A stretch of DNA of 64,000 bases from Stutzerimonas stutzeri (GTDB taxonomy: Bacteria; Pseudomonadota; Gammaproteobacteria; Pseudomonadales; Pseudomonadaceae): contig NZ_JAMOHY010000014.1 of assembly GCF_024448695.1 (NCBI RefSeq), positions 1 through 64,000 on the forward strand. The letters run 5' to 3'. This document shows, piece after piece, positions 8,465 through 17,239 of the stretch. How positions within the stretch are numbered: position 1 is the stretch's first letter; each line of letters begins with the position of its first letter. The notes beneath the pieces were generated by a model, which worked only from the letters and a program-made list of their open reading frames with translations, did no database searches and was not told where the DNA came from. The translations under genes were made by a program, and so were the position numbers.

Positions 8465-9460
8465 TCAAAGACGTGGCGCCGTGATCTGCTCGAGTAACTG
8501 CTGCAACAGCTGATCCACCGAAACGCCGTCCATTTCCAGTTCCGGCGAGAGCCGGACACGATGCCGCAGTACGGCCAGTGCACATTCCTTGACGTCGTCC
8601 GGGGTGACGAATTCGCCACCTCGCAGCAGCGCCCGAGCGCGAGCGCAGCGCACCAGGGCGATGGATGCACGCGGGCCGGCGCCCAGGGTCAGGCCGGGCC
8701 AGTTGCGCGTCGAGCGTGCCAGGCGCACGGCATAGTCGAGCACCTGATCGTCGAGAGGCATGTCGCTGGCGATCTTCTGCAGGGCCTGGACATCCTTGGC
8801 TTGCAGCAGCACGCGCAGCCCGCTGATGTCGAGAATGTCGGTACGCGCCGAGCGCGTGACCTGACGGACCAATTCCAACTCTTCGTCAGCTTGCGGATAG
8901 TCCATGCGCAGCATCAGCATGAAACGGTCGAGTTCGGCTTCGGGCAGCGGATAGGTTCCTTCCTGTTCGATGGGATTCTGCGTAGCCATTACCAGAAAGG
9001 GCTGTGGCGCTGCCAACGCGCGGCCTTCGAGGGTGACCTGGCGCTCCTGCATGACCTCCAGCAGTGCAGCCTGGGTTTTCGCCGGGGCGCGGTTGATTTC
9101 GTCAGCCAGCAGCAGGTTGGTGAACACCGGCCCCTTGCGCAGCTTGAACTGCTCGCTGGCAATGTCATAGACCGCGTGGCCGGTGATGTCACTGGGCATC
9201 AGGTCAGGGGTGAACTGGATTCGCGAGAACTCACCGCCGAAACAGCGCGCCAGCGCACGCACCAGCAGGGTCTTGCCCAGCCCCGGAACGCCTTCGACGA
9301 GCACATGGCCACCGGCGATGAGTGCGGTCAGCACACCCTCGACAATTTCCTGCTGACCGATGACGGCCTTGTGCAATTCCAGACGCAGCGCCTGTGCCAA
9401 CTGGCTGGCGCGCTGGCGCTGGAGGTCGGCATGACTGGACTCACTGGGCGCATCGTTCAT
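8465..9460 (-). CDS. MoxR family AAA+ ATPase
   Basis: A 331-residue MoxR-type AAA+ protein. Walker A is GVPGLGKT (57-64), Walker B is in LLLADEINRAPAKTQ, and sensor 1 lies near VMATQNPIEQEGTYPLPEAE, a MoxR signature. The C-terminal lid has GAGPRASIALVRCARA. MoxR ATPases are chaperone-like motors, often linked to metal-cofactor insertion or stress responses, and work with VWA-domain partners. Its ATG overlaps the stop of the preceding DUF4350 gene as ATGA, and the DUF58 gene follows after about 25 bases. The natural client is unknown. Confidence 0.92.
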   Translation of the reverse strand: MNDAPSESSHADLQRQRASQLAQALRLELHKAVIGQQEIVEGVLTALIAGGHVLVEGVPGLGKTLLVRALARCFGGEFSRIQFTPDLMPSDITGHAVYDIASEQFKLRKGPVFTNLLLADEINRAPAKTQAALLEVMQERQVTLEGRALAAPQPFLVMATQNPIEQEGTYPLPEAELDRFMLMLRMDYPQADEELELVRQVTRSARTDILDISGLRVLLQAKDVQALQKIASDMPLDDQVLDYAVRLARSTRNWPGLTLGAGPRASIALVRCARARALLRGGEFVTPDDVKECALAVLRHRVRLSPELEMDGVSVDQLLQQLLEQITAPRL

Positions 9461-10614
9461 AGTGCATTCCTGAGGCTTTGCAGGCACGAGACCTGACGGG
9501 TGAATTCGGCAGCGCTGACGGGTTTTTCTGCAGCAGGCCGCAGCGCTTGATGGATGGTTTCGTCAGGCAGGTGACTGAGTTTTGCCAGCAGCTGACATTG
9601 TTCGCTGTGTGACAGGCTGTCGAAGGTGCTGTGGCGGCGCCGCGCCTGCCGGCGGATATCGTTCTGCAGACTGCTCAGCAGGTGCTGTTGACCGGCATGT
9701 CGATAGAGAAAGTCTGCGCTGCCGCGCAAGTGTTCCTGCAGCTGACGCTGACTGGGCGCCACCGGACTCTGTAAGGGACCGTGGCGTTGGGCGAAATGCC
9801 AGGTCGCCAGCAGCACGCTCAGCAGCAAGGCGGCCAGTGCCTCGGGGAAATGGCGTAGCAAAAGCTGCAGCAGGTTGTCATGTCGAGCGTTGTAAACCAG
9901 GGTCACGTCGCGATCCTGGGTGAGATACCACAGCAGCCAGGCATGGTCGTACTGGCCGATATTGCCGTTCTGCCAGATCCAGCTGTCGGTGAGCGCAGTG
10001 ATCAAGCCGTCGCCGTGACGCAGTTGCAGCATATGCGTGGCGCCGGGGCTGTTGGCCCAGGCGTGGGCCTGGCTGCCAGCATCGTAGAGATGGAAACGGG
10101 TATCGAAAGCCAGATAGGCCGGCGCTTCTTCGTTTTCCAGATACAAGCGGGTCAGCTGTGAGAGTTGTTCTCCCTTGGTAACCGCCGTATCCGTCTTGTC
10201 ATCTTCGCGGGCGTCGTACTGCTGCAGGTTCAGCATGTCCAGCAGCAGATCGCCGCTGGACTTGGACTGTTCATTCCAGAGTTGTTCGGCGACAAAGACC
10301 ACGTGCGCGCCTCTCTCGGCCCAGTCCAGCAGGCGTTGTGCCTGCTGCGGCGTCATCGCCTGGCGTGGACCCAGAAGCAGCAGAATCTGGTCCTGAGGTG
10401 GTGTGGCGAACAGGCCGGCAAGCCCTTCCACATGACTGACAGTACGGCCCTGGGTGCTGAGAAACAGCCCGGCTGCCAGATAGGGATTGTGCTGCACCTC
10501 AGGTGCCGGTCCATGTTCGATCACTTCTTCGTAAGGCTTTGCCTTGCTGGCGACGAACAGCAGGGCGCTGAGCAACAGCGCTGCTGCCAGATAGAGCGCA
10601 TGACGTCGATTCAT
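9457..10614 (-). CDS. DUF4350 domain membrane protein
   Basis: A 385-residue protein with one N-terminal membrane helix (about 6-22) and a second near 265-285. The periplasmic segment between them matches DUF4350 (NPYLAAGLFLSTQGRTV, then QILLLLGPRQAMTPQQAQRLLDWAERGAHV), which has a ThuA/glutamine amidotransferase-like fold. The C-terminal cytoplasmic part is Gln/Arg/His-rich. Both ends overlap neighbours by ATGA, so translation is coupled. Function is unknown; context ties it to the MoxR/DUF58 module. Confidence 0.82.
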   Translation of the reverse strand: MNRRHALYLAAALLLSALLFVASKAKPYEEVIEHGPAPEVQHNPYLAAGLFLSTQGRTVSHVEGLAGLFATPPQDQILLLLGPRQAMTPQQAQRLLDWAERGAHVVFVAEQLWNEQSKSSGDLLLDMLNLQQYDAREDDKTDTAVTKGEQLSQLTRLYLENEEAPAYLAFDTRFHLYDAGSQAHAWANSPGATHMLQLRHGDGLITALTDSWIWQNGNIGQYDHAWLLWYLTQDRDVTLVYNARHDNLLQLLLRHFPEALAALLLSVLLATWHFAQRHGPLQSPVAPSQRQLQEHLRGSADFLYRHAGQQHLLSSLQNDIRRQARRRHSTFDSLSHSEQCQLLAKLSHLPDETIHQALRPAAEKPVSAAEFTRQVSCLQSLRNAL

Positions 10615-12164
10615 GCGCTCACCTGCGGCTCGAACAACGTGCGCCATCGGTTGCAGAGTTCGTCTCGTGCGGCATCCGGTGGCAGGCGATGGCCATAGGC
10701 GAGGTTGAGCCAGTGTTCGGTGAGGTATTCGGCATAGTGGGTGAGTTCTGTCTGAGCGGTTGCGCGCACCAGTTGCAAAACTTCACCTTCGGTATGAGCG
10801 CCAGTCAGCGGCAGCCGGTACTCATGCAGCAGGCGACTTAGAAACGCCCGGTAAAGCAGCCCCAGCGCCGCGCGCGGCTGTTCGTTCCAGAGCTGCATGA
10901 CTTCGCCGATCACGTCCGCTGGCAGGCTTTCAGGGGCCACTTCGAGGCCGAACAACAGGTCCGGGGCTGCCTGGCGAGTGGTCTGCACGTTACGCCAGCG
11001 CCCTGCATGCAGCCTGATCCACTCCCTGTAGCGCCACAGTGCCAGACCGATCAGGCTGAACAGGCTGCTCCACAGCAGAATCTCCAGCGCGCTTGCCAGG
11101 TTGTCCAAAACACGGCGGAAACTGTCGAAGCCCGACACATTTTCGAGCAGGCGTGCCAGCCAGCCGGGCTCCTTGTTCGTCTGCTCTTCGCCAAAGCGCC
11201 AGTGCGTAACCGTTTCGCTGTTCCTGAATGGCGGTTTGTCCAGCAGTTCGGCAATCGCTGCGCTGGCGGCCTGGCTGCTCAGGGGCTGGTTGAGCAGGCG
11301 CTCGCTGTCAGGGCTTGGTTCGGACACTGTGGATGCAGGGGGTGCATCAGCCCAGACCGTTGCTGTTGGTGTGACGAACACCAGGCCGAGACCGAGCAGT
11401 ATGATCGGCAGCAGCGTTTTCAAACGATCGCGCAGGCGTCTGAAGCTCAGTTCCAGGTCCCAGGCTTCCAGGTGGGTGCGGCGGTTCAGGTAGAGGCTGA
11501 AGCCACTGGCCACATAGATCGGTTCCCAGATCATCAGGACCAGCACATAGAGCAGGTTGGACAGGTGTTCGAGCCAGAGCAGATCATCGTTGACGTGCAG
11601 AAGATCCTGCCAGCGCCAGTCACTGAGCAGCTGTGCAGGAATGAGTAGATAGAGCAGCGCCAGTGCGCCCAGCCACAGGGCGAGTTCCAGGTGCATGCCG
11701 ACGATGGTCAGCCAGGTCGCGGTGCCGGTGTCGCGCTGCCCCAGCACGATCAGCCGCTGCCTGCGGGCGGGGCCGGCCAGCTGTTCAAGCTGCAGCACCG
11801 GCAGGTCGAAACTGCGCGTAAGGCTCAGGCGTCGCCAGGTCAGGCTGGCCAGCCATTGCGGGCGCAGCAGGCCAGGCAATGCTCTGAAGCATTCAGATAG
11901 CGAGGGTGTGTCGCCAAACAGTGCGCGCGAGAGGATGAACAACGGCAGGCGCTCATAGAGCGGCTTGAGCCACCAGAACAGCAATATTGAGACGCTCGGG
12001 TGCTGCCAAAAGATCAGGCTGAGAAGCGCGAAGATCGGCAGCGTCAGCAGCGCCCAGGTGAGCATCAGCAGGCCGGCATGGCGGCGCGCCAGCAGAGTAC
12101 CGATGTCCAGCGCTTCCCAGGCACTGCGTGGGCGGATGGCTACACTGGCATCATTCAGATGCAT
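10611..12164 (-). CDS. DUF4129 domain membrane protein
   Basis: A 517-residue integral membrane protein with several hydrophobic segments in the first 270 residues, a Ser/Pro-rich soluble loop, another helix near 355-375, and a C-terminal DUF4129 domain with LLYRAFLSRLLHEYRLPLTGAHTEGE-type sequence. In transglutaminase-like membrane proteins DUF4129 is found at the C-terminus; here no transglutaminase core is visible, so it is a stand-alone version. It starts at ATG 12164, overlapping the SpoIIM-like gene by 14 bases, and ends by ATGA overlap with DUF4350. Confidence 0.8.
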   Translation of the reverse strand: MHLNDASVAIRPRSAWEALDIGTLLARRHAGLLMLTWALLTLPIFALLSLIFWQHPSVSILLFWWLKPLYERLPLFILSRALFGDTPSLSECFRALPGLLRPQWLASLTWRRLSLTRSFDLPVLQLEQLAGPARRQRLIVLGQRDTGTATWLTIVGMHLELALWLGALALLYLLIPAQLLSDWRWQDLLHVNDDLLWLEHLSNLLYVLVLMIWEPIYVASGFSLYLNRRTHLEAWDLELSFRRLRDRLKTLLPIILLGLGLVFVTPTATVWADAPPASTVSEPSPDSERLLNQPLSSQAASAAIAELLDKPPFRNSETVTHWRFGEEQTNKEPGWLARLLENVSGFDSFRRVLDNLASALEILLWSSLFSLIGLALWRYREWIRLHAGRWRNVQTTRQAAPDLLFGLEVAPESLPADVIGEVMQLWNEQPRAALGLLYRAFLSRLLHEYRLPLTGAHTEGEVLQLVRATAQTELTHYAEYLTEHWLNLAYGHRLPPDAARDELCNRWRTLFEPQVSA

Positions 12165-13131
12165 TTTGGCTCCTGCCGCCAAGTGTGAAATACAGGCCCA
12201 CCAGCAGCCACAGCAGCGCTCCCACAGCGTACTTGACCGATGCCGAAGTGAAGGTCATGGAGGACCAGTAAGCCTCGATGAAGGCGGCAATCAGCAGCAT
12301 CAGCGCGGCCCCGGCGATCAGGCGCACGGCGCGTGCAGCGGCCAGTCGCAGCGCCTCGCCACGGCCCAGGCGCCCCGGTGCGATGAGCGCAGTGCCCAGC
12401 TTCAGCCCGGCGGCGCCGGCCAGGGTTATGGCGGTCAGCTCGAAGGCGCCATGACCGATGACGAACGACCAGAACGGCTGGTGATAGCCAATGCCGGTGA
12501 GGTGACCGGCGATTGCGCCAATCATCAATCCGTTGAACAGCAGGTAGAAGAGGGTGCCAAGCCCGAACAGCAGGCCGCCGGCAAAGGTCTGAAAGGCGAT
12601 GCCGATGTTGTTCATCACGTAATAGCCGAACATTACCCAGTCTTCACCAGAGCCACGGGTGCCGAATTCGCCCAAGCGGCGGGCCTCGGGGTTGTACATG
12701 GCTTCCATCTGCTCGACCTGGCTTGCGCTGACGAGGCTGTAGACCAGCTCGGGAAAGGCCAGAACCAGCGCAGCCATGCCCAGCAGACACAGGTAAAAGA
12801 GCAGGCTGGCGGCCAGCACATGGCGCCATTCCTCGCGCGCCAATCGGGGGAAGCCACCGAGCATGAAGCCCAGCAGGCGACCACCCAGTGGGCTGCGGTG
12901 ACGATACAGTTGCTGGTGGCCGCGCTGGGCCAGCTGCTGCAGGTAATCGACCGAATGGCTGCTGTAGCCGCGTGAGCGGGCCAGGGCCAGGTGCTGGCAG
13001 AGGCGTCGATAGGCGGTGGGAAAGTCACGGGCGGTGGGTGAACCTTTCCGGCCTTTTTCGAGAGCGTCGAGGGTGTCGCCGAAGGTGCGCCACTCGGCCT
13101 GATGGCGGGCTTCGAAGCGGCTCTGCTTCAT
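12151..13131 (-). CDS. Stage II sporulation protein M-like (DUF95) membrane protein
   Basis: A 326-residue protein with a soluble N-terminal 110 residues and then about five or six membrane helices. The conserved core includes NNIGIAFQTFAGGLLFGLGT and FVIGHGAFELTAI, features of the SpoIIM/DUF95 family. In Bacillus SpoIIM acts in the engulfment complex; in non-sporulating bacteria such as this one it must have another role. Here it is second in the RDD-SpoIIM-DUF4129-DUF4350-MoxR-DUF58 operon, a conserved association. Its ATG overlaps the RDD stop by ATGA. Confidence 0.85.
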   Translation of the reverse strand: MKQSRFEARHQAEWRTFGDTLDALEKGRKGSPTARDFPTAYRRLCQHLALARSRGYSSHSVDYLQQLAQRGHQQLYRHRSPLGGRLLGFMLGGFPRLAREEWRHVLAASLLFYLCLLGMAALVLAFPELVYSLVSASQVEQMEAMYNPEARRLGEFGTRGSGEDWVMFGYYVMNNIGIAFQTFAGGLLFGLGTLFYLLFNGLMIGAIAGHLTGIGYHQPFWSFVIGHGAFELTAITLAGAAGLKLGTALIAPGRLGRGEALRLAAARAVRLIAGAALMLLIAAFIEAYWSSMTFTSASVKYAVGALLWLLVGLYFTLGGRSQNASE

Positions 13132-13823
13132 GCCGGGCCTACCAGGCTGCGGGCAATGCCGTTGAGACGCGCCTGCGCCTGTTCTGGCGAGACCTGAAGT
13201 GGCTCTGCCAGGATCGCAGCCAGCTCCTGGCAGCGCTCAGGCGAGAGGGCGGCCTGGCGTTCGGCGAAGGCGATCAGTGCGCGCTGCTCCTCAAGTTCCA
13301 GCGCGAAGGGCGCAGCCAGGGGCTCGGCCTCCGGCAGTTGCGGCTGCTGGAAACCTCGGGTGTCGTAGATCACCAGAGTGCCACCGGCAAGATCACCCAG
13401 TCGCTTGAATGACGGGTTCCACAGGCAACAAAGTGCGCCGATGAAATAACCGAACGGCAGCATATCCACGAAGCGCAGCAGGTTGCGCGTCAGCGACGAG
13501 GCCCAGCCGACCGGCGTGCCGTCGTCATGCACGACCTTCAGTCCCAGCCAGCGCTTGCCGGGTGTCCGCCCCTGGTTGAACACCTCGAACAACACCATGT
13601 ACCACCACTGCACGAGAAACAGCAGCAGCGCACCGGTACCCAGCCCGAACTGGCCCAGCAGCCCCAGACCAAGCCCCAATACCAGCAACAGCGCAGCGCG
13701 AATCAGCAGGTCCACGGCGAAAGCCAGCGCGCGCGGCACCAATCCCGCCGGGCGCAGCAGCAGGTCGATGCCTTCCGGTGTCTCGATCCGGTGGGTGTTG
13801 TCCAGTAGCGCTGTGCGACTCAA
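13128..13823 (-). CDS. RDD family membrane protein
   Basis: The protein has an RDD domain with about three membrane helices. Features include GLVPRALAFAVDLLIRAALL (the first Arg and Asp of RDD), NQGRTPGKRWLGLKVV and SLTRNLLRFVDMLPFGYFIG. A soluble C-terminal tail of about 75 residues follows. I place the start at TTG 13823 (231 residues, MSRTALLDNTHRIETPEG), because homologues begin with this type of sequence and residues further upstream look non-coding. An ATG at 13886 is the alternative. RDD proteins are proposed transporters, some linked to Na+/H+ exchange, but this is not general. It is the promoter-proximal gene of the six-gene operon. Confidence 0.8.
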   Translation of the reverse strand: MSRTALLDNTHRIETPEGIDLLLRPAGLVPRALAFAVDLLIRAALLLVLGLGLGLLGQFGLGTGALLLFLVQWWYMVLFEVFNQGRTPGKRWLGLKVVHDDGTPVGWASSLTRNLLRFVDMLPFGYFIGALCCLWNPSFKRLGDLAGGTLVIYDTRGFQQPQLPEAEPLAAPFALELEEQRALIAFAERQAALSPERCQELAAILAEPLQVSPEQAQARLNGIARSLVGPA

Positions 13824-13990
13824 TGGATTGTCCGAACAAATGGCTGAATGCGGCCCGTTCCGGTTCGCAAGCGCGCATGTAAGCATTGAATGCGGCGTTC
13901 GACCAGAACCCGACAGGCATTTTTGGGCACAATGTTGCGATGCGGCCTCGGACATGCCTGCGCCGCCCTTGCACAGTGAAGGAATCCGCC

Positions 13991-15415
13991 GTGGCATCCA
14001 GCATCTTCTGGTACGACTTCGAAACAACCGGCATCTCGACGCGCCGAGACCGGCCCTTGCAGGTCGCGGGCATTCGGACCAACGAGGCGCTGGAGGAGAT
14101 CGGCGAACCGCTTAACATCTATTGCCGACCTGCCGATGACATTCTGCCGCATCCGGCGGCCTGTCTGGTCACTGGCATCACGCCGGCGACTCTGCTCGAA
14201 AAGGGGCTGTGCGAGGCCGACTTTATCGAACGGTTACATCGCGAGTTGGTGCAACCGGGCACCTGTGGAGCTGGCTACAACAGCCTGCGTTTCGATGACG
14301 AAGTGCTGCGTCATAGTCTGTATCGCAACTTCTTCGATCCCTATGCGCGGGAGTGGCAGGGCGGCAACAGTCGTTGGGATCTGATCGATCTGGTGCGCAC
14401 TGCTTATGCGCTGCGCCCGGAGGGCCTGGTCTGGCCGCAGGAAGACGGACGCGTGACGCTCAAGCTGGAGCGCCTGAGCCAGGCCAACGGACTTGAGCAT
14501 CTGCAGGCGCACGACGCCTTGTCCGATGTACGGGCCACCATCGCTCTTGCAAGGCTGATACGCGAGCGACAACCGAAACTCTATGACTATCTATACGGCT
14601 TGCGTCGCAAGGATGCGGTGATTGAGCAGATTGAACTGTTGAAACCGCTCGTACATGTATCCGGTCGTTTCTCGGCGTCCCGTCATTATTTGTCGGTGGT
14701 ATTGCCGTTGGCCTGGCATCCGCGCAACCGAAATGCATTGATCGTGTGTGACCTGAACGCCGACTGCTCGCCCTTGCTGGAAGCGTCTGCCGAGGATCTG
14801 CGTGAGCGACTATATACCCGCCGGGAAGCTCTGGACGGGAAACTTCCAGTTCCTCTGAAACTTGTGCAGATCAACCGCTGCCCGGTACTGGCCCCGATAA
14901 AGGTCTTGCGTGAAGCGGATATTGATCGGCTGGGACTGGATATGCAGTCTTGTGAAGCCAGGGCGAAAGAACTTCAGGGTCGGCAGGCGCAGTGGCGTGA
15001 AAAACTAACGATCATCTATCAGCAGGAGGCATTCGAAGCTACGTCAGACCCGGAGCAGCAACTCTACGATGGTTTTCTCGGTGAGCGGGATCGCAGACTC
15101 TGTGATCAGGTTAGAAATCTGGCCTCTTCGCAGGAAATGTTTGCCTTTGATGATGAGCGTTTGCCGGAACTCTACTCTCGTTACCGTGCGCGAAATTATC
15201 CTGAATCCTTGTCGGTAGCGGAAAAAATGCAGTGGCAGACGTTTTGCCGACAACGCCTGAGCGACCCTCAATACGGTGCTCCCAATACGCTGGAGCAGTT
15301 CGAGAGCAGCCTGCAGGAAGTGATGACGTCGGCAAGCCCGGCACAGATCAAGCTATTGCGCCAGTGGGCGCAGCATGCGCAAGTGTTGCGTAAGCGCTAT
15401 CTACCAGACAGTTGA
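13991..15415 (+). CDS. sbcB: Exodeoxyribonuclease I
   Basis: A 474-residue 3'-5' single-strand DNA exonuclease of the DEDDh superfamily, acting in recombination and mismatch repair. Motif Exo I is FWYDFETTG with Asp9 and Glu11. The ExoIII motif is AHDALSDVRATI with the general-base His and the last Asp. The SH3-like and C-terminal helical extensions of the family follow. The length matches E. coli ExoI (475). The start is GTG 13991, preceded by AAGGA at 13979-13983; the frame is open further upstream but without similarity. It is divergent from the RDD operon across 167 bases. Confidence 0.94.
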   Translation: MASSIFWYDFETTGISTRRDRPLQVAGIRTNEALEEIGEPLNIYCRPADDILPHPAACLVTGITPATLLEKGLCEADFIERLHRELVQPGTCGAGYNSLRFDDEVLRHSLYRNFFDPYAREWQGGNSRWDLIDLVRTAYALRPEGLVWPQEDGRVTLKLERLSQANGLEHLQAHDALSDVRATIALARLIRERQPKLYDYLYGLRRKDAVIEQIELLKPLVHVSGRFSASRHYLSVVLPLAWHPRNRNALIVCDLNADCSPLLEASAEDLRERLYTRREALDGKLPVPLKLVQINRCPVLAPIKVLREADIDRLGLDMQSCEARAKELQGRQAQWREKLTIIYQQEAFEATSDPEQQLYDGFLGERDRRLCDQVRNLASSQEMFAFDDERLPELYSRYRARNYPESLSVAEKMQWQTFCRQRLSDPQYGAPNTLEQFESSLQEVMTSASPAQIKLLRQWAQHAQVLRKRYLPDS

Positions 15416-15427
15416 AAGCTGTCTGGT
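15403..15427 (+). terminator. Hairpin across the sbcB stop
   Basis: ACCAGACAG and CTGTCTGGT form a perfect 9-bp stem with a 7-base loop that contains the TGA stop. No T-run follows, so it may protect the 3' end of the message rather than terminate. Confidence 0.45.
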
Positions 15428-15475
15428 GGGACCTGGTCTGTGTTTTCAGTGATCTGATACCCGTACCAAAACGAA

Positions 15476-15508
15476 AAAGCCATCTGGCGCAATGCACCAG
15501 ATGGCTTT
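15476..15508 (-). terminator. Rho-independent terminator of mvaT
   Basis: AAAGCCATCTGG and CCAGATGGCTTT form a 12-bp stem around a 9-base loop. On the minus strand the stem is followed by TTTTTCGTTTT. It lies 22 bases past the mvaT stop. Confidence 0.88.
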
Positions 15509-15529
15509 GGGAGATGCGGCGAAGAAGAA

Positions 15530-15907
15530 TCAGTCGAGCAGAGTGGCCCAGCCTTCAACTTCTGCGGAGCCCCATTTGGCTTTCCATTCTTTCAGCGTCT
15601 TGTGATTGCCGCCTTTGGTTTCAATCACATCGCCATTGTGTGGGTTCTTGTATTGCTTGACACGACGAGCGCGTTTGGCAGTTACGGGTGCGCGGCTCAT
15701 GCGTTGTGTCTTGATGTTGCGAGCATCCGGATCAAGCAGGGCAATAATGTCGCGCAGCGACTTCTGATATTCGCCCATGAGTTCGCGCAGTTTGCCTTCG
15801 AACTCAAGCTCCTTTTTCAGCTTGTCGTCTGCGGAAAGAGACTTCAGACGCTCCTGAAGTTCCTTGATGGCTTCTTCGGTGGCGCGGTATTCATTGATCA
15901 GCGACAT
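15530..15907 (-). CDS. mvaT: MvaT-family H-NS-like xenogeneic silencer
   Basis: A 125-residue nucleoid protein. The first 60 residues form an oligomerising coiled coil (EEAIKELQERLKSLSADDK). The C-terminal DNA-binding domain carries the MvaT-type element KGGNHKTLKEWKAKWG, which reads AT-rich minor grooves. MvaT and MvaU silence horizontally acquired and phase-variable genes in Pseudomonas. The ATG at 15907 has AAGGAAG upstream. The position next to sbcB and purU is the same as I recall for P. aeruginosa mvaT, which favours MvaT over MvaU. Its own promoter lies in an AT-rich stretch, compatible with autoregulation. Confidence 0.93.
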   Translation of the reverse strand: MSLINEYRATEEAIKELQERLKSLSADDKLKKELEFEGKLRELMGEYQKSLRDIIALLDPDARNIKTQRMSRAPVTAKRARRVKQYKNPHNGDVIETKGGNHKTLKEWKAKWGSAEVEGWATLLD

Positions 15908-15946
15908 GTCACTTCCTTGGGATAGGTTTGAACGCAAGTGTTGGCA

Positions 15947-15975
15947 ATCATAGACAGCTGCAATGCACAAGTAAA
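15947..15975 (-). promoter_or_regulatory. Sigma70-type promoter of mvaT
   Basis: On the minus strand TTTACT (15970-15975) and TATGAT (15947-15952) are separated by exactly 17 bases. The box matches are 4/6 and 5/6. The start of transcription would fall about 33 bases before the ATG. Confidence 0.6.
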
Positions 15976-16303
15976 TATAGTAGCGAATGAAAGAGTAAGC
16001 ATTTTTTATAATGTCGATGTTTGAGACCTGGATAACTCCCTCGGCTTTTTCTCAACGGCTACGCATGCGCGACTGTCAGGCGGGAGGTCAATAAACTCGC
16101 CAATATGATGCTGGTGACCATGGTCTTTATCAGGCCTGGTCAGCGCACGAGGCTGCAGAGTGTCAGTTTATGTTCAGGCTTCGTAAGTACTGCGCAGTCT
16201 ACTGTCATGGATTGACTGCCTTTTGGCGTCCAATCAACTGGTTGTGCTTTTCTCCGCTGGGATAGAATGGCGCGTCTTTTTTTGCAAGCCGGAGTTAACT
16301 TTA
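15976..16303. other. mvaT-purU intergenic region
   Basis: No gene seen. The part next to mvaT (about 15960-16020) is conspicuously AT-rich for this genome and could be a binding region for MvaT itself. Near purU a TAGAAT box at 16263-16268 is followed by a T-run, and may be the purU -10 element, but no good -35 is placed at the right distance. Confidence 0.5.
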
Positions 16304-17155
16304 ATGCGCACATTCAGGCTGGTCATTGCCTGCCCCGATGGTGTTGGTATCGTTGCCAAGGTCAGTAATTTTCTGGCGACCTACAACGGCTGGATTACCG
16401 AAGCCAATCACCACTCCGATCACCAGAGTGGCTGGTTCTTCATGCGCCATGAAATTCGCGCGGACTCGTTGCCCTTCGATCTGGATGGCTTTCGCCAGGC
16501 ATTCGCCCCCATTGCCCGGCAGTTCTCCATGGAGTGGCGCATCACCGACTCGCAGGAACGCAAGCGCGTCGTATTGATGGCCAGCCGCGAGTCCCACTGC
16601 CTGGCCGACCTGCTGCACCGCTGGCACAGCGGCGAGCTGGATTGCGACATTCCCTGTGTGATCTCCAATCACAACGACCTGCGCAGCATGGTCGAGTGGC
16701 ATGGCATTCCCTATTTTCACGTGCCGGTTGAGCCGGGCCGCAAGGAAGAGGCCTTTGCCGAGGTGGCGCGACTGGTCCGCGAACAGCACGCCGATGTCAT
16801 CGTGCTGGCGCGCTACATGCAGATTCTGCCGTCCGAACTTTGCGAAGAATTTGCGCAGCGTGTGATCAATATCCATCACAGCTTCCTGCCCTCGTTCGTT
16901 GGTGCCAAACCCTATCACCAAGCGTCCCTGCGCGGCGTGAAGCTGATCGGCGCGACCTGCCACTACGTGACCGAGGAGCTGGATGCCGGCCCCATCATTG
17001 AGCAGGACGTGGTGCGCGTCAGTCACCGTGACAGCATCGAAGACATGGTGCGCCTGGGCAAGGACGTGGAAAAGATGGTGCTCTCGCGCGGTCTGCGCTA
17101 TCACTTGCAGGACCGTGTGCTGGTTCACAGCAACAAGACGATGGTGTTCAACTGA
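16304..17155 (+). CDS. purU: Formyltetrahydrofolate deformylase
   Basis: A 283-residue enzyme that hydrolyses 10-formyl-THF to THF and formate, balancing one-carbon pools and supplying formate to PurT. An N-terminal ACT domain (RLVIACPDGVGIVAKVSNFL) is followed by a formyltransferase domain with SNHNDLR, INIHHSFLPSF and ELDAGPIIEQD, which carry the catalytic Asn, His and Asp. I chose ATG 16304 (MRTFRLV), preceded by CCGGAG; the frame is open 27 codons upstream without similarity. It is a single gene transcribed away from mvaT. Confidence 0.94.
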   Translation: MRTFRLVIACPDGVGIVAKVSNFLATYNGWITEANHHSDHQSGWFFMRHEIRADSLPFDLDGFRQAFAPIARQFSMEWRITDSQERKRVVLMASRESHCLADLLHRWHSGELDCDIPCVISNHNDLRSMVEWHGIPYFHVPVEPGRKEEAFAEVARLVREQHADVIVLARYMQILPSELCEEFAQRVINIHHSFLPSFVGAKPYHQASLRGVKLIGATCHYVTEELDAGPIIEQDVVRVSHRDSIEDMVRLGKDVEKMVLSRGLRYHLQDRVLVHSNKTMVFN

Positions 17156-17239
17156 GCCACGCACGGACGAGGTAGGGTAGATCCATTGGTGAAACCGGTT
17201 GGTCTGCAACCGGTTCGCCGCCGCCATGTCGGAGGCCGA

